Both the position numbers and the translations under genes were made by a program. From Caldisericota bacterium (GTDB taxonomy: Bacteria > Caldisericota > Caldisericia > Cryosericales > Cryosericaceae), in assembly GCA_026390215.1 (NCBI GenBank), contig JAPLGJ010000147.1, positions 1 to 5,829 on the forward strand: 5,829 bases of DNA. Reading direction: 5' to 3'. The notes under the pieces were generated by a model, which was not told the origin of the DNA, made no database searches, and saw only the letters and a list, made by a program, of their open reading frames with translations. Positions 1 to 4,111 of this stretch are shown piece by piece; the stretch's first letter is position 1; each line of letters starts with the position of its first letter.

Positions 1-1
1 A

Positions 2-262
2 ACGTCAGGGTATGCCTGCGACCTTCTCTCCGAAGTCATTGCCAAGGCTGCTCAGGGATCTGCCTGGGCGACCATCCAGACACACGTCAATGTTATCGCT
101 GTAGCAGCGATGGTCGGTATCAGCATCGTCATCGTCTGCGAAGGGCGAACCTGTGAGTCCGACGTGGTCGAGCGTGCCGCAAAGGAACAGCTGACGATCC
201 TCTATTCCAAGGATTCAGCGTATACCGTTTCAGGGAAGCTCTACATCCTTGGACTGAGGTAA
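2..262 (+). CDS. DRTGG-domain protein, C-terminal part (5' end outside window)
   Basis: This reading frame is open from the window edge to the TAA at 260-262 and supplies the last 86 residues of a protein; no start is visible. It resembles the DRTGG domain of small proteins often annotated as HPr serine kinase-related, which in anaerobes sit next to PHP and GHKL ATPase genes near hydrogenase clusters. Recognisable stretches are YACDLLSEVIAKA, a segment containing WATIQTH followed by a hydrophobic strand (VNVIAVAAMVGISIVIV), and the ending SGKLYILGLR. The domain is thought to be a regulatory ligand-binding module; no catalytic kinase motif is visible in this part. It lies 3 bases before the PHP gene, so the two are almost certainly co-transcribed. 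The domain call rests on remembered family resemblance and on the neighbouring genes. The biochemical role is unknown. Confidence 0.72.
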   Translation, partial: TSGYACDLLSEVIAKAAQGSAWATIQTHVNVIAVAAMVGISIVIVCEGRTCESDVVERAAKEQLTILYSKDSAYTVSGKLYILGLR

Positions 263-265
263 CTC

Positions 266-997
266 GTGCTCGAGGTAGCCGGTGACCTGCACCTGCATTC
301 GTGCCTGTCGCCGTGTGCGGATATCACGATGCTTCCGGGCGAGGTGACGGAGCGGCTCGCTGCGCGTGGGGTATGGGTTGCTTCTCTGACCGACCACAAT
401 GCGGCGTGCAACGTGCCTGCATTCCAGCGGGCATTCCAGCGGGTTGGCATTCTGCTCGTGCCAGGGATTGAAGCTACCACGGCGGAGGAAGTCCACCTGC
501 TCTGCTACTTTGAGACGATGGATGCCCTCTGGAAATTCGGTCGCAGACTGCTGGCATCGTACCCGCGCATCGTCAACGACCCTGAACGTTTCGGCTATCA
601 GCTTGTCTGCAATGACCGCGATGAGTTTGTAGGCCAGTTTCCCTTCCTGCTTTCCATGGCAAGTCTGCTGAGTCTCGAAGAACTCAGAGGGCTTGTCGAA
701 CAGTTGAACGGTGTCGTCGTGCCGAGCCATCTGGACCGCCGATACGGACTTCTGTACCAGCTGGGGATGGTGACATCAGACATGGAGTTTCCCACCTATG
801 AGGTCGCCCATAAGGTCAACATCGAGAGAATCGCTGCACAGCTTCCTGGTCATCCGCAGTTCGTCTCGAACAGCGATGCTCACAACCTTGATTGCATAAG
901 TCCTCCCCGGTATGTCTTCGAGATCGAGGAGTTGAGTGTTCATGAAGTACTCATGGCTCTTCGACATGAGAATGGAAGAGGTGTAAGGCTCCTATGA
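266..997 (+). CDS. PHP-domain metal-dependent phosphoesterase-like protein
   Basis: A 243-residue protein with the metal-ligand pattern of PHP (polymerase and histidinol phosphatase) domains: H9 and H11 in GDLHLHSCLSPC, D43-H44 in LTDHNA, E69 in PGIEAT, H77 in EEVHLL, H155 in VVPSHLD and D204-H206 in NSDAHN. These usually hold two or three metal ions and hydrolyse phosphoesters; the substrate of this subfamily is not known to me. No signal peptide or membrane segment is seen, so it should be cytoplasmic. The GTG start at 266 is supported by GAGGT at 256-260 with a 5-base spacer and by the 3-base gap after the upstream stop. The stop overlaps the next gene's start (ATGA at 994-997). The middle (about residues 85-150) carries no motif I recognise. 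An exact tandem AFQR repeat lies at residues 52-59. The pairing with a DRTGG protein and a GHKL ATPase suggests a signalling role rather than DNA repair or histidine synthesis. Confidence 0.9.
   Translation: MLEVAGDLHLHSCLSPCADITMLPGEVTERLAARGVWVASLTDHNAACNVPAFQRAFQRVGILLVPGIEATTAEEVHLLCYFETMDALWKFGRRLLASYPRIVNDPERFGYQLVCNDRDEFVGQFPFLLSMASLLSLEELRGLVEQLNGVVVPSHLDRRYGLLYQLGMVTSDMEFPTYEVAHKVNIERIAAQLPGHPQFVSNSDAHNLDCISPPRYVFEIEELSVHEVLMALRHENGRGVRLL
419..442 (+). repeat. Perfect 12-bp tandem duplication inside the PHP gene
   Basis: GCATTCCAGCGG occurs twice head-to-tail (419-430 and 431-442), exactly in codon register, giving AFQR-AFQR at residues 52-59. It keeps the frame and lies between the DHN motif and the PGIE motif. 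The spacing between those motifs looks normal compared with remembered homologues, so it may be sequence convergence rather than an added unit. Confidence 0.85.
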
Positions 998-1575
998 GGA
1001 CGATAGCAGACCATATCCTGGACATTGCCTCCAACAGTGTGACGGCCGGAGCCACTCAAATATGGCTCGACATCGACCAGGATCCGGCAAAGCATCTGCT
1101 TGTCTTCTCGGTTCGGGACAACGGGCGCGGGATGGATGCCGAAATCCGCACACGTGTGTTTGATCCGTTCTTCACCACGCGGCCGCACAACATCAGGAGG
1201 TTTGGTCTTGGATTGCCATTCCTCAAGGAAAACACAGAGTTGACCGGTGGAGGAGTCGATCTACGGAGTGTCTCAGGTGAAGGCACAACACTCGGGGCAA
1301 CCTTTCATACAGACCACATTGACTGTCTGCCATTTGGAGACCTGGCATCGACCATTTTTGCCCTGCTCATTGCTGACAGCGCAGTGCGGTGGCATATCCA
1401 CCGCTCAGAAGGGAATCTGGCATATGCTGTTGATACCGAGGAGCTACGAGCGGTCTTCTCGTCTGAAGAGATGTCTGATCCCCGAGCGCAGTTGCTGCTT
1501 CTGGAGTTCTTGCGCGAGCAGGAGCGCGATGTGATCCAGGGCAATGGTCGCGCATCTGGGCAGGACGGTATGTGA
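994..1575 (+). CDS. Stand-alone GHKL ATP-binding protein (histidine-kinase-like ATPase)
   Basis: A 193-residue protein that begins almost directly with a GHKL (Bergerat) ATP-binding fold. Visible motifs are an N-box (DIASNS, N14), the G1 box DNGRGM (42-47), an F-box FDPFFTT (56-62), the G2 box RFGLGLPFLKE (69-79) and the G3 box SGEGTT (94-99). No dimerisation/phospho-acceptor domain precedes it, so it cannot be an ordinary self-phosphorylating sensor kinase. It could phosphorylate another protein, act like an anti-sigma kinase, or only bind nucleotide. About 90 residues follow the fold, starting with HTDHIDCLPFGDLA; I recall this tail in homologues beside PHP and hydrogenase genes, but its function is unknown. 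ATG at 994 overlaps the PHP stop by 4 bases, with TAAGG at 984-988 as a ribosome site. No membrane segment is seen. The fold is secure; the role is inference. Confidence 0.9.
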   Translation: MRTIADHILDIASNSVTAGATQIWLDIDQDPAKHLLVFSVRDNGRGMDAEIRTRVFDPFFTTRPHNIRRFGLGLPFLKENTELTGGGVDLRSVSGEGTTLGATFHTDHIDCLPFGDLASTIFALLIADSAVRWHIHRSEGNLAYAVDTEELRAVFSSEEMSDPRAQLLLLEFLREQERDVIQGNGRASGQDGM

Positions 1576-1586
1576 GGGTACTGACG

Positions 1587-2279
1587 ATGACGAACTACAG
1601 ATTGGGAGACATATCAAAGGCGACTGTTTCGCGCATGGCCATGTATCTGCGCTGTCTCACATACCTTGAGCAGCAAGGAGCGTCGACACTCTCATCCCGG
1701 GAGCTGGCTTCGCTAACCGGTGTGAGCGCCGAACAGGTGAGACAGGACTTGTCAGTCTTCGGTCGATTTGGCAAACGTGGCACCGGGTACGATGTCGTTC
1801 GACTGAAGACCGAAGTCGAAGCCATCTTCGGGCGTGGTGTCGAACGGTGGAAGTGCTGTATCGTGGGGGTAGGCTCTCTTGGAACAGCGCTCATTGCCAG
1901 TCGCACAGTTCAGAAGTGGGGATTCAGGTATGTTGCGGCGTTTGACACGGACCCACGCAAGATCGGAACGCGCGTAGAGCGCATCCCTGTGTACTCTGTC
2001 GATGAATTGAAGACTGTCGTCCGCCGCGAGCACATCGCCATCGGGGTTATCGCCGTTCCTGCATCCGGGGCCCGAACCGTCGCGCGAACCCTCTGCGAAG
2101 CGGGCATTCGAGGCATCCTCAACTTTGCTCCACAGAATGTCAAGGTGCCGGAGAAAGTCCCAGTGCTCTCGGTGGATCTTTCACAAGAATTTCTCAAGCT
2201 TTCGTTCTACATCCAAAGTGCAGAACAGCAGGAGAGGGAGGAGCAGGCCCAGATCGACGCCGCGTCACACAGCGAGTAG
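1587..2279 (+). CDS. rex: Redox-sensing transcriptional repressor Rex
   Basis: A 230-residue protein with Rex architecture throughout. The N-terminal winged helix (about residues 8-75) includes SKATVSRMAMYLRCL and the DNA-recognition stretch VRQDLSVFGRFGKRGTGYDV. The Rossmann domain has IVGVGSLGTAL (GxGxxG at 94-99), FDTDPRKIG (119-127) and GVIAVPASGAR. The C-terminal part has ILNFAPQNVKVP and VDLSQEFLKLSFYI, matching the family's domain-swapped helix region. Known Rex proteins repress fermentation, hydrogenase or respiration genes and leave DNA when NADH is high. I chose ATG at 1587 because GAGGG at 1574-1578 sits 8 bases upstream. A GTG at 1572 would add five residues and overlap the previous stop (GTGA), with AGGA at 1562-1565, and cannot be excluded. 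It is the last gene of the operon, so its expression is tied to the upstream signalling genes. No convincing Rex operator is visible in the window. Confidence 0.96.
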   Translation: MTNYRLGDISKATVSRMAMYLRCLTYLEQQGASTLSSRELASLTGVSAEQVRQDLSVFGRFGKRGTGYDVVRLKTEVEAIFGRGVERWKCCIVGVGSLGTALIASRTVQKWGFRYVAAFDTDPRKIGTRVERIPVYSVDELKTVVRREHIAIGVIAVPASGARTVARTLCEAGIRGILNFAPQNVKVPEKVPVLSVDLSQEFLKLSFYIQSAEQQEREEQAQIDAASHSE

Positions 2280-2301
2280 GGCACTGTCAGGCCACTACTC
2301 G
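2273..2301. terminator. Candidate bidirectional terminator hairpin covering both convergent stop codons
   Basis: CGAGTAGGGC (2273-2282) pairs with GCCACTACTCG (2291-2301) to give 10 base pairs with one bulged A (2294) and an 8-base loop. The rex TAG stop (2277-2279) is in the left arm. The stop of the minus-strand gene (2287-2289) is in the loop. The placement between converging genes separated by only 7 bases fits a shared terminator. No U-run follows on either strand, so it is not a classic intrinsic terminator; it may act with Rho, as an mRNA 3'-end stabiliser, or not at all. Confidence 0.45.
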
Positions 2302-2652
2302 TTCCGGGTGTGAGCAGACATTCATACGTTTGGCTCGTACGAAGGCGATGACAGTGACCCCAACCCTTTCCGCAAGAGCGATTGCCTGAGCAGTCGCAGC
2401 ACTCCTCGAGGCCAATTGGACAACCGCCCGGGCTGGAATGCGCCCCGTCCACATCAAGACTGCCTTTCTGAGATTCCAGGAGCGCATCAGAGCGTGGCCC
2501 ACCGCGGCCGCATCGACCGGTTCGCCCGAGCTCGCAAGGCGCACTGCCAGCGTGCCGTTCACATAGATGGTTAGTGCGCGTTCTTCGGTGACTTCGTCCT
2601 GGCACCTGACCGCAGTGCCGCTGCGGTGATATCTCCCGATGGTTGTCATCAT
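2287..2652 (-). CDS. Miniature FdhD-like protein lacking the central sulfurtransferase region
   Basis: A 121-residue protein. Full-length FdhD (about 260-280 residues) carries sulfur from the cysteine desulfurase IscS to the molybdenum cofactor of formate dehydrogenase. Here the start resembles the FdhD N-terminus (RYHRSG, then DEVTEERALTIYVNG at 19-33). The rest resembles its C-terminus: AVGHALMRSWNL (50-61), TGR (69-71) for the usual SGR, SRSAATAQAIALAERVGVT (82-100), then FVRAKRMNVCSHPERV (104-119). Missing are about 120-130 central residues with the CxxC persulfide loop and the EDVGRHNA motif, plus a second gap of about 10 residues after VVQ (77-79). The frame is intact. The only cysteines are C17 and C113. 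ATG at 2652 (reading leftward) follows GGGAAG at 2667-2662; GTG at 2655 or ATG at 2649 are alternatives. It diverges from the Mo-hydroxylase operon. It could be a Mo-cofactor-binding adaptor without sulfur transfer, or a relic of fdhD. Homology is by eye. Confidence 0.75.
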   Translation of the reverse strand: MMTTIGRYHRSGTAVRCQDEVTEERALTIYVNGTLAVRLASSGEPVDAAAVGHALMRSWNLRKAVLMWTGRIPARAVVQLASRSAATAQAIALAERVGVTVIAFVRAKRMNVCSHPERVVA

Positions 2653-2673
2653 CACTTACCACTTCCCAGGACT

Positions 2674-2689
2674 GAGCCCAGTATGGGTC
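2674..2689. promoter_or_regulatory. Near-palindrome in the divergent intergenic region, possible operator
   Basis: GAGCCCAGTATGGGTC is an imperfect inverted repeat: CCCA and TGGG arms around GTA, flanked by GA and TC with one unpaired G. It lies just upstream of the minus-strand mini-FdhD gene and about 55 bases upstream of the predicted rightward -35 box. It does not match the Rex consensus. Short palindromes of this size occur by chance, so this is only a candidate site. Confidence 0.2.
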
Positions 2690-2741
2690 GGCTCCCCCCT
2701 CGATGCTAGAGGGCGGTGTGGGTTCACGGCCTGCCTGGATG

Positions 2742-2770
2742 TTGTATTTTGGGAGCCGCGAAGGTATGAT
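2742..2770 (+). promoter_or_regulatory. Predicted sigma70-type promoter for the Mo-hydroxylase operon
   Basis: TTGTAT (2742-2747, 3 of 6 to TTGACA) and TATGAT (2765-2770, 5 of 6 to TATAAT) are separated by exactly 17 bases. Transcription would begin near 2776-2778, giving a leader of about 30 bases before the ATG at 2808. The whole non-coding gap between the divergent genes (2653-2807) is short and holds no other gene I can support. No equally good promoter was found for the minus strand. Confidence 0.5.
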
Positions 2771-2795
2771 ACGTATGACTATCGGCATTGTCTGC

Positions 2796-2802
2796 AAGGA
2801 GG
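2796..2802 (+). promoter_or_regulatory. Strong ribosome binding site that fixes the FAD-subunit start
   Basis: AAGGAGG lies 5 bases before the ATG at 2808. The same frame is open back to an ATG at 2703, but that start would precede the predicted promoter and adds 35 residues without family resemblance. Confidence 0.8.
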
Positions 2803-2807
2803 CCCTG

Positions 2808-3641
2808 ATGGGCAGAATCACTGAGTACTATCATGCAACATCTCTGGAGGATGCGTTCGCCAAGGCGCAGCAGCTCCGTCCCGCCGCCGCGTATGTTGGT
2901 GGTGGCGTGGAGCTGATCCTTCGCCGGAATCCGGAAATCACGACACTGATCGACCTGTCGCGCTGCGGCCTCGACTACATAACAGCATCCAGGGAAGGGA
3001 TCGAAATCGGCTCTCAGACTACACTCACGACAGTCAGTCGCAATGCAGACATCAAGAAGTACGCTGGGGGTTCGCTCGCCTGGTGGACGGGCCGTATCGC
3101 TCAAAACAACTTGCGGGACATGATCACGGTCGGCGGAGTCATTGGACGCAACCAGCCATGGAACGATGTCGTGCCCCATCTCGTTGCCCTGGGCGCACAG
3201 GTGCGACTGTTTGACGGTGCTGAGCGTATCATGCCTCTCGCCGGCTACATCGAAGCGAAGCAGCCGGGGGTGATCATCAAGGGGATCCTGCTGCCGGCAG
3301 GGAATGCCGGCTCGAGTGGATTCCTGTGGCGGTTCACACGCACCCTGCAGGATATTTCGACACTGCACTTCTCAGCACTTGTCAGTAGTGACGGCAAGTT
3401 CATGACGGCAGCCAATCTGGTTTTCGCCGGTCGTCCGGGCCATGCCGCTCTCTACCCCCGACTCTCTGAAGGACTTGTCGGAAAGTCATTGTCGCATGAG
3501 ACGTTTGCGAGAGTGGCGGAGATGGCTCCCGACGTCGTCGAGGTCGGCAGTGACCTTCGCGCGACGGGCGAGTTCCGGCGTGAGCTGGTGCGGGCGGCTA
3601 TCCTCAACCTGGAAGAGCACATGACAGGAGTGGCACAATGA
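2808..3641 (+). CDS. Mo-hydroxylase FAD-binding subunit (CoxM/XdhB-type)
   Basis: A 277-residue protein of the FAD-binding subunit family of molybdenum hydroxylases. It would pass electrons from the [2Fe-2S] subunit to an acceptor such as NAD+ or ferredoxin. The N-terminal FAD fold shows YVGGGVELILRR (29-40), the usual first flavin loop, and then IDLSRCGLDYI (48-58). The second flavin loop is TVGGVIGRNQPWNDVVPHL (107-125), where TVGG and the following Pro/Asp are family hallmarks. The C-terminal part (from about residue 170) fits the CO dehydrogenase flavoprotein C-terminal domain. Length is typical (about 270-300). No signal peptide or membrane segment is seen; the complex should be cytoplasmic. 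It is the first gene of the operon, behind a predicted promoter, and its stop overlaps the next start (ATGA at 3638-3641). The electron acceptor cannot be told from sequence. Confidence 0.9.
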   Translation: MGRITEYYHATSLEDAFAKAQQLRPAAAYVGGGVELILRRNPEITTLIDLSRCGLDYITASREGIEIGSQTTLTTVSRNADIKKYAGGSLAWWTGRIAQNNLRDMITVGGVIGRNQPWNDVVPHLVALGAQVRLFDGAERIMPLAGYIEAKQPGVIIKGILLPAGNAGSSGFLWRFTRTLQDISTLHFSALVSSDGKFMTAANLVFAGRPGHAALYPRLSEGLVGKSLSHETFARVAEMAPDVVEVGSDLRATGEFRRELVRAAILNLEEHMTGVAQ

Positions 3642-4111
3642 CTATCTCGATAACGGTGAATGCCGTTGAACGTTCCTTTGATGTTCAACCGGACGAGGTC
3701 CTGCTGGATGTCCTGCGGCGCGAGGGCTACCTCGAGGTGAAGGGCAGCTGTCACTCGGGAGACTGCGGCGCGTGCACCGTCTTGCTGGACAGGCGCCCTG
3801 TCGCTTCATGCCTGACACTGGCCGCCAAAGCTGACGGACACGCCGTGACGACCGTACGCGGCATAGGGGACCAGGCCCACCTCCACGTCCTTCAGGACGC
3901 CTTTGTGAAGAATGGTGCCGTCCAGTGTGGATACTGTGCGCCTGGTGCCATCACGTCTGCCAAGGCGCTGCTGGACGAAAACCCTGATCCTACCGAAGAA
4001 GAAATCCGGTTGGCGATGGACAGCAACTACTGCCGATGCACAGGGTACGAACAGCAGGTTGAGGCAGTCCTCTACGCCGCCGCGCAGCTCCGGAAAGGGG
4101 ACAAGAGATGA
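3638..4111 (+). CDS. Mo-hydroxylase [2Fe-2S] subunit (CoxS/XdhC-type iron-sulfur protein)
   Basis: A 157-residue small subunit with both iron-sulfur domains intact. The plant-ferredoxin-like cluster has C38, C43, C46 (SCHSGDCGACTV) and C58. The all-helical cluster domain has C97 and C100 (VQCGYCAPG) and C132 and C134 (NYCRCTGY). Q96, just before C97, is the residue that usually touches the pterin cofactor. It relays electrons from molybdenum to FAD. Length is normal for the family (about 150-170). The variants SNYCRC (usually GNxCRC) and GYCAPG (usually GFCTPG) are mild. The start is firm: AGGAG at 3626-3630 with a 7-base spacer, and a 4-base overlap with the FAD gene. The stop likewise overlaps the large-subunit ATG (4108-4111), which suggests translational coupling and equal subunit production. 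Confidence 0.96.
   Translation: MTISITVNAVERSFDVQPDEVLLDVLRREGYLEVKGSCHSGDCGACTVLLDRRPVASCLTLAAKADGHAVTTVRGIGDQAHLHVLQDAFVKNGAVQCGYCAPGAITSAKALLDENPDPTEEEIRLAMDSNYCRCTGYEQQVEAVLYAAAQLRKGDKR

Noticed and set aside
230..730. 166-residue minus-strand open frame opposite the PHP gene
   Set aside because: It is a shadow of the PHP gene, whose metal motifs are all in the plus frame.
2697..2713. CCCTC/GAGGG 5-bp hairpin in the intergenic region
   Set aside because: The stem is short, with no U-run and no gene end nearby; it is within chance expectation for GC-rich DNA.
2716..2727. GTGTGGGTTCAC as a possible Rex operator
   Set aside because: Only one half (TTCAC) fits the Rex consensus; the spacing and the other half do not, so it cannot be called a site.
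2653..2760. A minus-strand promoter for the mini-FdhD gene
   Set aside because: The best -10-like hexamer (CATACT, complement of 2682-2687 area) has no matching -35 at a normal distance; nothing convincing was found.
2703..2807. Upstream extension of the FAD subunit to the ATG at 2703
   Set aside because: The added residues have no family resemblance and include the predicted promoter; the AAGGAGG before 2808 marks the true start.
2207..2821. 204-residue minus-strand open frame spanning the rex end and the intergenic region
   Set aside because: It overlaps the mini-FdhD gene in another frame, covers the rightward promoter, and its product shows no recognisable family; the FdhD-like frame explains the region better.
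2724..3368. 214-residue minus-strand open frame opposite the FAD subunit
   Set aside because: It is antisense to a clearly conserved gene, has a cysteine- and arginine-rich low-sense composition, and matches no family.
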